Source of the DNA: Pseudomonas mendocina
GTDB lineage: Bacteria; Pseudomonadota; Gammaproteobacteria; Pseudomonadales; Pseudomonadaceae
DNA length: 64,000 bases
Assembly (NCBI RefSeq): GCF_003008615.1
Contig: NZ_CP027657.1
Coordinates: forward strand, 1,116,001-1,180,000
Reading direction: 5' to 3'
The notes under the pieces: generated by a model
What the model saw: only the letters and a program-made list of their open reading frames with translations
Databases searched by the model: none
Told to the model about the DNA's origin: nothing
Program-made: the position numbers and the translations under genes
Part shown: positions 30,664-40,645 of the stretch, one piece after another
Numbering within the stretch: position 1 is the first letter of the stretch
Layout of the letters: every line of letters starts with the position of its first letter

Positions 30664-31812
30664 ATGCATTCGAAGCCAGCCTTCGCCGCCTTGGTTTCTG
30701 CCGTCGCCGTGGCGCTGCTCAGTCTCACCGGCTGCCAGGAGTCCAGCGCCCCACAGGCCCAACAAACACCGCAAGTCGGAGTGGTCACGCTTGAGGCCAA
30801 GCCCTTTACCCTGACCAGTGAAGTGCCGGGGCGCACCAGCGCCTATCGCATCGCCGAGGTTCGCCCGCAGGTCAATGGCATCATCCAGAAGCGCCTGTTC
30901 ACCGAAGGTAGCGAGGTCAAGGCCGGTCAGCAGCTGTATCAGATCGACCCGGCGACTTATGAAGCCACCTTCAAGAGCGCCCAGGCCACACAGATCTCGA
31001 CCAAGGCCCTGGCTGATCGCTACAAGCTGCTGGTCGCCGACAAGGCCGTCAGTCAGCAGGCTTACGACGAAGCCCGTGCCGCCGGCCTGCAAGCCGACGC
31101 GGCACTGGAGCAGGCACGTATCGATCTGCGCTACACCAAGGTGCTGGCGCCGATCAGCGGCCGCATCGGCCGCTCCGCCGTGACCGAGGGCGCACTGGTC
31201 AGCAACGGTCAGGCGAGCGCCATGGCCATCATCCAGCAGCTCGACCCGATCTACGTCGACGTCACCCAATCGAGCAAGGAGTTGCTGCGCCTGCGCCGCG
31301 ATCTGGCCGAAGGCCGCTTGCAGAAAGCCGGCGACAGCGCCGCCAAGGTTGCGCTGAAACTGGAAGACGGTAGCCGTTACGCCCATGAAGGCACCCTGGA
31401 ATTCTCCGAGGTCGCCGTGGACGAAGGCACCGGCTCGGTAACCCTGCGCGCCGTATTCCCCAATCCGGATCACCTGCTGCTGCCGGGCATGTTCGTACAT
31501 GCCGAGCTGCTCTCCGGGGTCAAGCAGAACGCCATTCTCGCCCCGCAGCAGGGCGTGACGCGCAACCAGCGCGGCGAACCCACAGCAATGGTGGTCAATG
31601 CCGAGAACAAGGTTGAACTGCGCGTACTCAAGGCCGATCGCACCGCTGGCAGTGCCTGGCTGGTGGAAGACGGCCTGAACGAAGGCGACCGCCTGATCAC
31701 CGAGGGCTTGCAGTTCGTGCAGCCTGGCGTCGAGGTCAAGGCCGTGCCGGCTGGCAACGTCAAGACCGAGCAGCCTGCTCAAGACGCCGAACCAGCCAAC
31801 GGCCAGGACTAA
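30664..31812 (+). CDS. ttgA: RND efflux membrane fusion protein TtgA (MexA-like)
   Basis: 382 residues with a lipoprotein signal (LLSLTGC, Cys at about 24). The barrel-sandwich and alpha-hairpin regions are typical of the HlyD/AcrA family: EVRPQVNGIIQKRLFTEGS near residue 60, and the hairpin ending LDLRYTKV-type and APISGRIGRSAVTEGALV near residue 155. It bridges the inner-membrane pump TtgB and outer-membrane channel TtgC. It is the first gene of ttgABC; ttgB starts 14 bp downstream. Confidence 0.94.
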   Translation: MHSKPAFAALVSAVAVALLSLTGCQESSAPQAQQTPQVGVVTLEAKPFTLTSEVPGRTSAYRIAEVRPQVNGIIQKRLFTEGSEVKAGQQLYQIDPATYEATFKSAQATQISTKALADRYKLLVADKAVSQQAYDEARAAGLQADAALEQARIDLRYTKVLAPISGRIGRSAVTEGALVSNGQASAMAIIQQLDPIYVDVTQSSKELLRLRRDLAEGRLQKAGDSAAKVALKLEDGSRYAHEGTLEFSEVAVDEGTGSVTLRAVFPNPDHLLLPGMFVHAELLSGVKQNAILAPQQGVTRNQRGEPTAMVVNAENKVELRVLKADRTAGSAWLVEDGLNEGDRLITEGLQFVQPGVEVKAVPAGNVKTEQPAQDAEPANGQD

Positions 31813-31826
31813 CGGAGAAGTACTGA

Positions 31827-34800
31827 ATGTCCAGATTCTTTATCGACCGGCCGATCTTCGCCTGGGTGATCGCCTTGGTGATCATGCTGGCCGGCGGCCT
31901 GTCCATCCTCAAGCTGCCGATCAACCAGTATCCAAGCATCGCGCCGCCCGCCGTTTCCATCCAGGTCTCCTACCCTGGCGCCTCGGCGCAGACGGTGCAG
32001 GACACCGTGGTTCAGGTGATCGAGCAGCAGCTCAACGGTATCGACGGCCTGCGCTATGTAAGCTCGTCGAGCAACTCCGACGGCAGCATGGAGATCATCG
32101 TTACCTTCGAACAGGGAGTGAACCCGGACATCGCCCAGGTTCAGGTGCAGAACAAGCTGCAACTGGCGACACCGCTGCTGCCACAGGAAGTCCAGCAACA
32201 GGGCATCCGCGTGACCAAGTCGGTGCGTAACTTCCTCATGGTCATCGGCGTGGTGTCGAAAGACGGCAGCATGACCCGTGAAGACCTGTCGGACTACATC
32301 GTCTCCAACCTGCAGGATCCGATCTCGCGTACCAAGGGCGTCGGTGACTTCCAGGTATTCGGCGCGCAGTACGCCATGCGTATCTGGCTCGACCCGGCCA
32401 AGCTCAACAGCTTCCAGCTGACACCGGTGGATGTGCGCAGCGCCATCCAGGCGCAGAACGTGCAGATTTCCTCCGGCCAGTTCGGCGGCCTGCCTGCGGC
32501 GCCGGGCAACCAGCTCAACGCCACCATCATCGGCAAGACGCGTCTGCAGACCCCGGAAGAGTTCCGCAAGATACTGCTCAAGGTTCAGGCCGACGGCTCC
32601 CAGGTACGCCTGGGTGATATTGCCAAGGTCGAGCTGGGCGGCGAGAACTACGCCATCAATGCGCAGTTCAACGGCCTGCCGGCTTCCGGTCTGGCGATTC
32701 GCCTGGCCACCGGTGCCAACGCCCTGGACACCGCCAAAGCGGTACGCGAGACCATCTCCAACCTGGAGCCGTTCTTCCCTGCCGGAATGGAAGTGGTCTT
32801 CCCCTACGACACCACGCCGGTGATCTCGGCCTCCATCGAAGGGGTGGTACAAACCCTGTTCGAGGCGATCGTGCTGGTGTTCCTGGTGATGTTCCTGTTC
32901 CTGCAGAACCTGCGCGCCACCATCATCCCAACCATGGCAGTGCCGGTGGTACTGCTCGGCACCTTCGGCGTACTCGCTGCGTTCGGCTTCTCCATCAATA
33001 CCCTGACCATGTTCGCCATGGTTCTGGCCATCGGCCTGCTGGTGGACGATGCCATCGTGGTGGTGGAGAACGTCGAGCGGGTGATGCGTGAAGAGGGACT
33101 TTCGCCGAAGGAAGCGACACGCAAGTCCATGGGCCAGATCCAGGGCGCGCTGATCGGTATTGCCCTGGTGCTGTCCGCGGTGTTCCTGCCGATGGCCTTC
33201 TTCGGCGGCTCCACGGGGGTGATCTACCGGCAGTTCTCCATCACCATCGTCTCGGCCATGGCCCTGTCGGTGCTGGTCGCGCTGATCTTCACCCCGGCGC
33301 TGTGCGCCACTCTGCTCAAGCCTATCGATGGCGACCACCACGAGGCCAAGCGTGGCTTCTTCGGCTGGTTCAACCGCACGTTCGAGCGCAGCAGCAACGC
33401 CTATCAGCGCGGCGTCGCCGGCATGCTCAAGCGCAAGACGCCTTACCTGCTGCTGTATCTGGTGATCGTCGGCGTCATGGTCTTCATGTTCACCCGCATC
33501 CCTACCGCCTTCCTACCCGAGGAAGACCAGGGCGTGCTCTTCGCCCAGGTGCAGACGCCTTCCGGCTCCAGTGCCGAGCGTACCCAGGTGGTGGTCGACG
33601 AGATGCGCCAATACCTGCTGGAAGACGAAGCGAGCACGGTCAAATCGGTGTTCACCGTCACCGGCTTCAACTTCGCCGGCCGTGGTCAGAGCTCCGGTAT
33701 GGCCTTCATCATGCTCAAGCCCTGGGGAGAACGCCCCGGTGCCGAGAACGGCGTCGCCGCGCTGGCGCAACGTGCGCAGATGCACTTCTTCAGCTTCCGC
33801 GATGCGATGGTATTCGCCTTCGCCCCACCGGCCGTGATGGAGATGGGGAACGCCACTGGTTTCAACTTCTTCCTGCAGGATCAGGCAGGCGTCGGTCACC
33901 AGGTGATGAACGAGGCACGTGACAAGTTCATCCAGTTGGCCAACCAGCATCCCGTGCTCGACAGCGTGCGCGCCAACGGCCTGCGTGACGAGGCGCAGTA
34001 CCAGTTGTTGATCGATGACGAGCGCGCTCGTGCACTGGGCCTGTCGCTGGCGGACATCAACAGCACCCTGTCGATCGCCTGGGGCGCCAGTTACGTCAAC
34101 GACTTCATCGATCGCGGTCGGGTGAAGAAGGTCTACCTGCAAGGTGCGTCCGAAGCACGCATGAGCCCGGAAGACCTGAACAAGTGGTACGTGCGCAACG
34201 ACCAGGGCCAGATGGTGCCATTCAGTGCCTTCGCCAGTGGCGAGTGGACCTATGGTGCACCGAAGCTGGCGCGCTACAACGGCGTCTCGGCGGTGGAAAT
34301 CCTCGGCGCCCCGGCCCCCGGCTACAGTACCGGCGATGCCATGGCTGCCGTCGAGGAAATCGCCTCGCAGTTGCCGCAGGGTGTCGGCTACTCCTGGACC
34401 GGACTGTCTTATGAGGAACGCCTGGCCGGCTCGCAAACCACCGCACTGTTCGTGATCTCGGCCATCGTCGTGTTCCTCTGCCTGGCAGCGCTGTACGAGA
34501 GCTGGTCGATCCCGTTCTCGGTGATGCTGGTGGTGCCACTGGGGATCATCGGCGCCTTGCTATTCACCGAGCTGCGCGGGCTATCCAACGACGTGTTCTT
34601 CAAGGTCGGTCTGCTCACCACCATCGGCCTCTCGGCGCGTAACGCGATCCTCATCGTCGAGTTCGCCAAGGCGCAGTACGAACAGGGCATGACCTTCGCC
34701 GAGGCGGCCATCGAAGCCTGCCGCATGCGTTTGCGCCCGATCATCATGACCTCGCTGGCGTTCATCCTCGGCTGTCTGCCGCTGGCCATCGCCAGTGGTG

Positions 34801-34970
34801 CCGGGGCGGGCAGCAAGCACGCCATCGGCACCGGGGTGATCGGCGGCATGCTCAGCGCGATGATCCTGGCGATCTTCTGGATTCCATTGTTCTACGTGGT
34901 GGTCTGCTCGCTGTTCGAGAAAAAGCGCCCCGAGCCGGCCAGTGAAAAAGAGAAGGAGGTACTGCAATGA
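31827..34970 (+). CDS. ttgB: RND multidrug efflux pump TtgB (MexB-like)
   Basis: 1047 residues, full length for the HAE1 family. The N-terminus [24 protein letters not shown] is the standard first transmembrane helix. Proton-relay Asp pair in [17 protein letters not shown] (about residues 407-408), with the partner Lys in the helix 10 region. Twelve transmembrane helices and two large periplasmic porter loops are expected. Neighbours identify it as the pump of the TtgABC solvent and antibiotic efflux system. It overlaps ttgC by 4 bp. Confidence 0.95.
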   Translation: MSRFFIDRPIFAWVIALVIMLAGGLSILKLPINQYPSIAPPAVSIQVSYPGASAQTVQDTVVQVIEQQLNGIDGLRYVSSSSNSDGSMEIIVTFEQGVNPDIAQVQVQNKLQLATPLLPQEVQQQGIRVTKSVRNFLMVIGVVSKDGSMTREDLSDYIVSNLQDPISRTKGVGDFQVFGAQYAMRIWLDPAKLNSFQLTPVDVRSAIQAQNVQISSGQFGGLPAAPGNQLNATIIGKTRLQTPEEFRKILLKVQADGSQVRLGDIAKVELGGENYAINAQFNGLPASGLAIRLATGANALDTAKAVRETISNLEPFFPAGMEVVFPYDTTPVISASIEGVVQTLFEAIVLVFLVMFLFLQNLRATIIPTMAVPVVLLGTFGVLAAFGFSINTLTMFAMVLAIGLLVDDAIVVVENVERVMREEGLSPKEATRKSMGQIQGALIGIALVLSAVFLPMAFFGGSTGVIYRQFSITIVSAMALSVLVALIFTPALCATLLKPIDGDHHEAKRGFFGWFNRTFERSSNAYQRGVAGMLKRKTPYLLLYLVIVGVMVFMFTRIPTAFLPEEDQGVLFAQVQTPSGSSAERTQVVVDEMRQYLLEDEASTVKSVFTVTGFNFAGRGQSSGMAFIMLKPWGERPGAENGVAALAQRAQMHFFSFRDAMVFAFAPPAVMEMGNATGFNFFLQDQAGVGHQVMNEARDKFIQLANQHPVLDSVRANGLRDEAQYQLLIDDERARALGLSLADINSTLSIAWGASYVNDFIDRGRVKKVYLQGASEARMSPEDLNKWYVRNDQGQMVPFSAFASGEWTYGAPKLARYNGVSAVEILGAPAPGYSTGDAMAAVEEIASQLPQGVGYSWTGLSYEERLAGSQTTALFVISAIVVFLCLAALYESWSIPFSVMLVVPLGIIGALLFTELRGLSNDVFFKVGLLTTIGLSARNAILIVEFAKAQYEQGMTFAEAAIEACRMRLRPIIMTSLAFILGCLPLAIASGAGAGSKHAIGTGVIGGMLSAMILAIFWIPLFYVVVCSLFEKKRPEPASEKEKEVLQ

Positions 34971-36400
34971 GGCAGTCCCTGTTGTCCCTGGCCGTGGCCA
35001 CCGCTTTGCTCAGCGGCTGCAGCCTGATTCCCGACTATGAGCGCCCGGAGGCTCCGGTGGCGGCCGACTGGCCGCAAGGCGAGGCCTACGGCAGCGCCGC
35101 CAGCGAAGGCAGCCGCGCCGCAGCCGACCTGCAATGGCGCGAATTCTTCCGCGACCCGGCGCTGCAGCAACTGGTGCAGCTGGCGCTGGAGAACAACCGT
35201 GACCTGCGTGTCGCCGCGCTGAACGTCGAAGCCTATCGCGCGCTGTACCGTATCCAGCGCGCCGACCTGTTGCCCTCGGTTTCCGCCGATGGCGCCGGCA
35301 CCCGCCAACGCCTGCCAGCTGACCTGAGCCAGACCGGTGAGGCGCGCACCAGCGGCCAGTACAGCGCGACCCTGGGCGTCAACGCCTGGGAGCTGGACTT
35401 CTTCGGCCGCATCCGCAGCCTCAGCGAGCAGGCCCTGCAGCAGTACCTGGCGACCGAACAGGCCCAGCGCAGCACGCAGATCAGCCTGGTAGCCAGCGTC
35501 GCCAACGCCTACCTGCAGTGGCAGGCGGATCAGGCACTGCTGCAACTGACCCAGGACACCCTGAAGACCTTCGAGGAAAGCTACAAGCTGACCCAACGCA
35601 GCTTCGACGTTGGCGTAGCCGATGCCCTGGCACTGAGCCAGGCACGCAGCTCGGTGGACAGCGCACGAGTGAGTCTGGCGCAGTACAAGCGCCTGGTCGC
35701 CCAGGATCGCAACGCACTGATCCAGCTGGTCGGCACCGGCCTGCCAGTCGATCTGCCACAGGGCCTGGCGCTGAGCGCCGAGTTGCTGGAACAGGTGCCT
35801 GCCGGTTTGCCTGCCGACCTGCTGCAGCGTCGCCCCGACCTGCTGCAGGCCGAGTACCAGTTGAAAGCGGCCAACGCCAACATCGGCGCGGCGCGCGCTG
35901 CGTTCTTCCCCAGCATCAGCCTGACGGCCAATGCCGGCACCGCCAGCAGCCAGTTGTCCGGTCTGTTCGACAGCGGCTCGGGCACCTGGCTGTTCCAGCC
36001 GCAGATCAGCCTGCCGATCTTCAATGCCGGCCGGCTGCGCGCCAACCTCGACTACGCCGAGCTGCAGAGCGATATCCAGGTCGCGCAATACGAGAAAGCC
36101 ATTCAGGTGGCGTTCCAGGAAGTTGCCGACCGCCTGGCTGCGCGCACCACCTACCGCCAGCAACTGGACGCCCAGCGCGCCCTGCTGGAAACCACCGAAA
36201 CCTATTACGACCTGGCCGAACGCCGCTACCGCACCGGCGTGGACAGCTACCTGACCCTGCTCGACGCCCAGCGTCAGCTGTTCAGCGTGCGCCAGCAACT
36301 GATCGCCGACCGCCTGGCCCAGCTCAGCAGCGAAGTGGAGCTGTACAAGGCCCTGGGTGGTGGCTGGAGCAATACGGGGAGCAACGCCCCACAAGGTTGA
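34967..36400 (+). CDS. ttgC: Outer-membrane efflux channel TtgC (OprM-like)
   Basis: 477 residues with lipoprotein signal [17 protein letters not shown]. It carries two OEP repeats, including [14 protein letters not shown] and [24 protein letters not shown] and, in the second half, [21 protein letters not shown], the hallmark of the TolC/OprM family. It exports drugs pumped by TtgB and may also serve other RND pumps such as the channel-less one at 40.6-44.9 kb. Strong terminator downstream. Confidence 0.94.
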   Translation: MRQSLLSLAVATALLSGCSLIPDYERPEAPVAADWPQGEAYGSAASEGSRAAADLQWREFFRDPALQQLVQLALENNRDLRVAALNVEAYRALYRIQRADLLPSVSADGAGTRQRLPADLSQTGEARTSGQYSATLGVNAWELDFFGRIRSLSEQALQQYLATEQAQRSTQISLVASVANAYLQWQADQALLQLTQDTLKTFEESYKLTQRSFDVGVADALALSQARSSVDSARVSLAQYKRLVAQDRNALIQLVGTGLPVDLPQGLALSAELLEQVPAGLPADLLQRRPDLLQAEYQLKAANANIGAARAAFFPSISLTANAGTASSQLSGLFDSGSGTWLFQPQISLPIFNAGRLRANLDYAELQSDIQVAQYEKAIQVAFQEVADRLAARTTYRQQLDAQRALLETTETYYDLAERRYRTGVDSYLTLLDAQRQLFSVRQQLIADRLAQLSSEVELYKALGGGWSNTGSNAPQG

Positions 36401-36441
36401 TCGCGCGTAACCCGCTTCAAGGACGACCTTATCCAACGCGC

Positions 36442-36473
36442 CGCCCCCGCAGTCTTTGCGGGGGCGTTTTTTT
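36442..36473 (+). terminator. Rho-independent terminator after ttgC
   Basis: CGCCCCCGCA (36442-36451), GTCTT loop, TGCGGGGGCG (36457-36466), then seven Ts. This is the strongest terminator in the window. Confidence 0.95.
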
Positions 36474-36496
36474 CTAGCTTAGCGCACGGCTGTCGG

Positions 36497-37108
36497 TCAG
36501 AGCTCCGACTTGAGAATCTCGAACGCCTCTTCGAGGAAACTGGCTACCGGCTTGGGCTGACCCGTCTGCTCCTGCCAGGCGAGAATCGCCAAGCGCATCG
36601 CACCAAGCGCTGCCATGGCCACCACGCGCAGGGTCATACGCCGCTCGGGTTGACGCCAGACCTCGCAGAGCGTGGCGAACAGCAGTTTCTCCTGCTCCGC
36701 GTAATATGCCTGCTTACGCGCCAGCAACGATTCGCTGGAACGCATCAGCCGGTCGATTGCCGCCATCTCCTCGGTGGTGTACCGGGAGATATGGCTCACC
36801 AGCACATCACGCACGGCGTCCAGTGGCGATGTATCGGGCGACACCTGCAGCAACTCGGCGTGGATGCCGGCCCAGCCAGCCTCCTGCCAGGACAGGATGA
36901 CGTCATCCTTCGATTTGAAATAGGAAAAGAAGGTACGCCGCGAGATGCCAGCCTCCGCGGCAATCGCATCGAGCGTGGTGCTTTCGTAACCATTTGTGAG
37001 AAACAGGCGCTGCCCCACTTCGGCGATACGCTGGCGAGTCTCCCGGCGCTTGCGCTCTCGCAGGCCTTCGACGGGTGTGCTGCCCTGGGGAGGGAGAGGT
37101 TCGGACAT
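36497..37108 (-). CDS. TetR-family transcriptional regulator
   Basis: 203 residues. The helix-turn-helix TLDAIAAEAGISRRTFFSYFKSKDD near residues 43-68 is typical of TetR regulators with the TFFSYF recognition motif. The C-terminal ligand domain is of the common TetR_C type with no identifiable ligand. It is divergent from a short-chain dehydrogenase gene, with three evenly spaced 21-bp operator repeats in the shared promoter, so it almost certainly controls that gene and itself. Confidence 0.92.
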   Translation of the reverse strand: MSEPLPPQGSTPVEGLRERKRRETRQRIAEVGQRLFLTNGYESTTLDAIAAEAGISRRTFFSYFKSKDDVILSWQEAGWAGIHAELLQVSPDTSPLDAVRDVLVSHISRYTTEEMAAIDRLMRSSESLLARKQAYYAEQEKLLFATLCEVWRQPERRMTLRVVAMAALGAMRLAILAWQEQTGQPKPVASFLEEAFEILKSEL

Positions 37109-37130
37109 TCCAATAGCCTATTGCAGAAAT

Positions 37131-37180
37131 TGCACTCAGTGCACTAATGTTTGCACTCGGTGCAATTATTGATGCACTCA
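37131..37180. promoter_or_regulatory. Triple TetR operator array with 21-bp period
   Basis: TGCACTC recurs at 37131, 37152 and 37173, exactly 21 bp apart (two helical turns). The first two copies are parts of palindromes: TGCACT-C-AGTGCA (37131-37143) and TTGCAC-TCG-GTGCAA (37151-37165). The third is a half-site in TGCACTCAG. The array fills the promoter between the divergent TetR and SDR genes. Confidence 0.75.
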
Positions 37181-37208
37181 GATTAACGCCCCATTCTGAG
37201 GCAAGGCA

Positions 37209-38171
37209 ATGACCATGGCCAACTGGACAGTTTCCGACATTCCCTCCCAACACGGTCGCACGGCCGTCATCACTGGCACCGGCGGCCTTGGTTTCGAGGG
37301 TGCCCTGGCCCTGGCTCATGCAGGCGCAACGGTGATCATCGCTGGCCGCAATCCCTCCAGGGGAGCTGCCGCCGTCGAACGCATCCGCCAAAGCGCTGCG
37401 GGAGCCGATGTCAGCTTTGCCGAACTGGATCTCGCCAGCCTCGACTCCATCCGGGCTTTCGCCAAGCGGCTTGGCGACTCACACAACAGCCTCGACCTGC
37501 TGATCAATAACGCCGGGGTGATGACACCGCCGCAACGCCAGGAGACCGCGGATGGTTTCGAGCTGCAGTTCGGCACCAACCACCTCGGCCACTTCGCCCT
37601 GACCGCACAACTGTTGCCACTGCTGCGCAAGGGCGACCAGCCTCGCGTCGTCAGCGTCTCGAGCATCGCCGCCAGACAGGGCGCCATCGACCTGAACGAC
37701 CTGCAGTCGGCGCGCAGCTACAAGCCGATGGTTGCCTACAGCCAATCCAAACTGGCCTGCCTGATGTTTGCTCTGGAACTGCACCGGCGCAGCCATGCGG
37801 CTGGCTGGGGGATTCAGAGCATTGCAGCGCATCCGGGTATTGCACGCACCGAGCTGCTGCCCAATGGCGCCGGTAAATGGAGTGCGGCTGGCAGCGCGCG
37901 GCGCTTTCTCTGGTTTCTGTTCCAGCCCGTCGCGCAGGGGGCGCTGCCGACGCTGTTCGCAGCCACCTCGCAACACGCAGAAGGCGGCGCCTATTACGGC
38001 CCCGACCAGCTCGGCGAAACCCGTGGTCAGCCAACGCTGGCCAAGACACCGCTGCAAGCGCTGGATCAAGGCATGGCCAGACGACTCTGGAAGGAATCCG
38101 AGCGTCTCACGGGCATGGCCTTTCCCCTTCCTGCGCTACGGGCGCAAAAGCCCTACCAGCTATTTCAATGA
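37209..38171 (+). CDS. Short-chain dehydrogenase/reductase (retinol dehydrogenase-like)
   Basis: 320 residues of the classical SDR fold. The nucleotide loop is TGTGGLGFEGALALAHAG near residue 20, followed by NNAGVM near residue 100; the catalytic Ser is in SVSSIAA and Tyr-x3-Lys in AYSQSKLA near residue 178. The second start (37215) is equally possible. It resembles protochlorophyllide-reductase/WWOX-type SDRs that lack a known substrate. Regulated by the divergent TetR protein. Confidence 0.9.
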   Translation: MTMANWTVSDIPSQHGRTAVITGTGGLGFEGALALAHAGATVIIAGRNPSRGAAAVERIRQSAAGADVSFAELDLASLDSIRAFAKRLGDSHNSLDLLINNAGVMTPPQRQETADGFELQFGTNHLGHFALTAQLLPLLRKGDQPRVVSVSSIAARQGAIDLNDLQSARSYKPMVAYSQSKLACLMFALELHRRSHAAGWGIQSIAAHPGIARTELLPNGAGKWSAAGSARRFLWFLFQPVAQGALPTLFAATSQHAEGGAYYGPDQLGETRGQPTLAKTPLQALDQGMARRLWKESERLTGMAFPLPALRAQKPYQLFQ

Positions 38172-38226
38172 CCGGATCGATGCGCCCAATCACCAGAACT
38201 CTCTGCCGCCAGGAACCTGTCCAGCG

Positions 38227-39321
38227 ATGAATACGACTCTGAAATACACAACAGCAACCGGCGAAAGTGTCGCCTCCGAAGTCGACACCCTGTTGCCAAA
38301 AGCACTGAGCAAAGGCTGGAAAATGTTGGCAACGGCGTTGTTGGCCAGCTTGGCAGTCTCCACCCCAACTCAGGCTACTGAGGACGAAGCAGAGGCTCCG
38401 TCCTACGAAATCGTCGATTTCGATTGGGTCGACCAGTCCCGTTCGCGCCCGGTGCCAGTACGCCTGTACTGGCCGGCCAACGTACAGCCAGGCAGCACGG
38501 TACCTCTGGTGGTGTTCTCCCACGGCATCGGCGGCTCACGCAAAGGCTACAGCTATCTCGGCAAGCACTGGTCGAGCCATGGCGTCGCCAGCCTGCATGT
38601 GCAGCATGTCGGCAGCGACTCGGCCTTATGGCGGGGCAATCCGTTCAGCGTGGTCACCCGCCTGCACGATGCCGCAAAGGAGAGCGAGGCCATGGCCCGG
38701 GCGGCCGACGTGAGCTTCGCCCTCGACCAGATGCTCTCCGGCACAACGGATCACAGAGGTGCCGCGGTGGATCGCCAACGCGTCATCGTCGCCGGTCACT
38801 CCTACGGCGCCAATACGGCCTTGCTCGCAGCGGGAGCACAGGTAATCCGCGACGGCAAGACCATCGATTATCAGGACGAGCGTTTCTCCGCGGCAGTGAT
38901 CATCTCGGCGCCACCGTTCTACGGTGAAAGCAATTTGCCAGCAGTGCTGGGCAACGTCTCGGTGCCTACGCTGCACGTGACCGCCACCGATGACGTGATC
39001 CAGATTCCCGGCTATCGCTCAGGCGCGGATGATCGCCTGGCCATCTACGATGCGCTGGCCAACCCACAAAAGCTGCTGGCGGTGTTTCGCGACGGCTCCC
39101 ACAGCATCTTCACCGACCGTTCGTTCACCGGCGGCCCATCGCTCAATGCCCAGACCAAGGCAGCGACGGCCGATCTGACCCTGGCCTTCCTCGACCTGGT
39201 GTTCGAAGGCGATGAAGCCGCCTTGACGCAATGGCGCACGAACTGGCAACCGATCCTGGCTCAGGCCCCCGGCATCGGTTCGGCATCGCTGAGCATCGCC
39301 CAGCCACACCGCAGCCATTGA
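38227..39321 (+). CDS. Alpha/beta hydrolase (PAF-acetylhydrolase/dienelactone-hydrolase-like)
   Basis: 364 residues. A hydrophobic segment (MLATALLASLAVSTPTQA) near residue 35 suggests export, with about 30 residues before it, longer than usual, so the true start may be the internal region. The hydrolase core shows VVFSHGIGGS, the nucleophile elbow VAGHSYGAN, the acid in TATDDVIQI and the catalytic His in DGSHSIF. Substrate unknown; SDR gene lies 55 bp upstream on the same strand and could be in one operon. Confidence 0.83.
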   Translation: MNTTLKYTTATGESVASEVDTLLPKALSKGWKMLATALLASLAVSTPTQATEDEAEAPSYEIVDFDWVDQSRSRPVPVRLYWPANVQPGSTVPLVVFSHGIGGSRKGYSYLGKHWSSHGVASLHVQHVGSDSALWRGNPFSVVTRLHDAAKESEAMARAADVSFALDQMLSGTTDHRGAAVDRQRVIVAGHSYGANTALLAAGAQVIRDGKTIDYQDERFSAAVIISAPPFYGESNLPAVLGNVSVPTLHVTATDDVIQIPGYRSGADDRLAIYDALANPQKLLAVFRDGSHSIFTDRSFTGGPSLNAQTKAATADLTLAFLDLVFEGDEAALTQWRTNWQPILAQAPGIGSASLSIAQPHRSH

Positions 39322-39324
39322 GCC

Positions 39325-40494
39325 TCAGACCGTGAAACGTCGGCTCCACCAGGCAAAGGCACTCGCTGCCGCTCCGCACAGCGCGATCACCAGCGCCATG
39401 GGCAGCGCCGAGCCGTCGTGAAGAGACGCCACCAATGCCGAGGCCCCGGCCGCCACAGTGAACTGCAAGCTGCCGAGCAGGCCTGAGGCGCTACCGGCAT
39501 GCTGCCCCTGCCCTGCCATGGCGCAGGCGGTGGCGTTGGGCAATACGCAGCCGAGACTGGCCACGCAGATGAACAGTGGAATCATCAGCGCCCAGAGGCT
39601 CGCCGGCTGCCACGCCGCCAGCGCCAGCAGGCAAAGCCCGCTGGCCAGATACACCAGCACCATGCGCCGCAACCACAAGGCCGGGCCACCCACCCGCACC
39701 AGCCGCGCATTGACCTGCGCCATGATCACGAAACCCGCCGCATTGCTACCGAACAACCAGCCGTAGTGCTCGGCCGGCACCCCGTAAAGCTCGATGAAAA
39801 CGAAGGGCGAGCCCGCGATATAGGCGAACATACCGGCCATCGCCACGCCGCCCGCCAGGCTGTAGCCCATGAAGGGCGCATTGCCCAACAACGCACGGTA
39901 CTGGCCGAAGGCACCGCTGAGTGGAGCCGGCTGCAGATGCTGCGGTCGCGTCTCCGGTAACCACAGCAGCACGGCCAGCAGGCAAAGGCCGGCGAACAGC
40001 GCCAGGCTATGGAAGATCCAAGGCCAACCCAGCGTATTGAGCAGCAGGCCGCCCCCCAGCGGGGCGAGAATCGGTGCAAGCCCCATCACCAGCACCAGTT
40101 GCGAGAACACCTTGGCCGAGGTCAGCGGATCGCACAGGTCGCGCACCACAGCACGGGTGATAACCATACCGGCGCAGCCGCCGAGAGCTTGCACGAAGCG
40201 CGCACCGATCAGCCACTCCAGGCTGGGCGCCAGCGCGCAGGCCAATGACGCGAGCGCAAACAGGGTCACCCCGATCAACAGCGGCACACGCCGGCCAAAG
40301 CGGTCAGCCAGCGGCCCGTAGAACAACTGGCCGAGAGCGATACCGACAAAATAGGCGGCCAGCGACAACTGCACGTGCTCCACATCGGTGGCGAACTGAT
40401 GTGCCAATGTCGGGAAGCTGGGCAGGTAGAAGTCGATGGCAAGCGGGCCGAAGGCGCTGAGCGCGCCGAGGATCAGCAGAATACGCAGAGGCAT
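39325..40494 (-). CDS. Bcr/CflA-type MFS drug exporter
   Basis: 389 residues with twelve predicted membrane segments. The opening LGALSAFGPLAIDFYLPSFPTLAHQF and the motif-A loop FYGPLADRFGRRVPLLIG are typical of Bcr/CflA (14A-like) exporters of chloramphenicol, bicyclomycin or sulfonamides. It lies head-to-tail behind the leftward RND pump genes and has a palindrome just upstream (40512-40525) that may be its operator. Confidence 0.92.
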   Translation of the reverse strand: MPLRILLILGALSAFGPLAIDFYLPSFPTLAHQFATDVEHVQLSLAAYFVGIALGQLFYGPLADRFGRRVPLLIGVTLFALASLACALAPSLEWLIGARFVQALGGCAGMVITRAVVRDLCDPLTSAKVFSQLVLVMGLAPILAPLGGGLLLNTLGWPWIFHSLALFAGLCLLAVLLWLPETRPQHLQPAPLSGAFGQYRALLGNAPFMGYSLAGGVAMAGMFAYIAGSPFVFIELYGVPAEHYGWLFGSNAAGFVIMAQVNARLVRVGGPALWLRRMVLVYLASGLCLLALAAWQPASLWALMIPLFICVASLGCVLPNATACAMAGQGQHAGSASGLLGSLQFTVAAGASALVASLHDGSALPMALVIALCGAAASAFAWWSRRFTV

Positions 40495-40511
40495 GGGCAG
40501 TCCGAAATTTT

Positions 40512-40525
40512 ATTAGCCTGCTAAT
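40512..40525. promoter_or_regulatory. ATTAGC/GCTAAT palindrome upstream of the MFS gene
   Basis: ATTAGC (40512-40517), CT, GCTAAT (40520-40525): a perfect short dyad in an otherwise AT-rich gap, 18 bp before the MFS start codon. It resembles a MarR/TetR-type operator. No regulator gene lies directly beside it. Confidence 0.45.
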
Positions 40526-40555
40526 CGTCTCACTCTTGGCCTCGACGACGAAAGA

Positions 40556-40581
40556 GCCAGGTCGCCAGAAGACGACCTGGC
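40556..40581 (-). terminator. Hairpin downstream of the second RND pump
   Basis: GCCAGGTCG (40556-40564) pairs with CGACCTGGC (40573-40581). Leftward transcription from the RND gene meets it before the MFS promoter; a short T-rich stretch follows on that strand. Confidence 0.55.
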
Positions 40582-40645
40582 GTGTTCGATTTCGACATGG
40601 GTGGCATCCGGCTACAGGCCTCCAGTCAGTACCAGTGGAACGGCA

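Noticed and set aside
31809..33341. A 510-codon reverse open frame opposite ttgB
   Set aside because: Mirror frame of the ttgB gene; no start site or domain content of its own.
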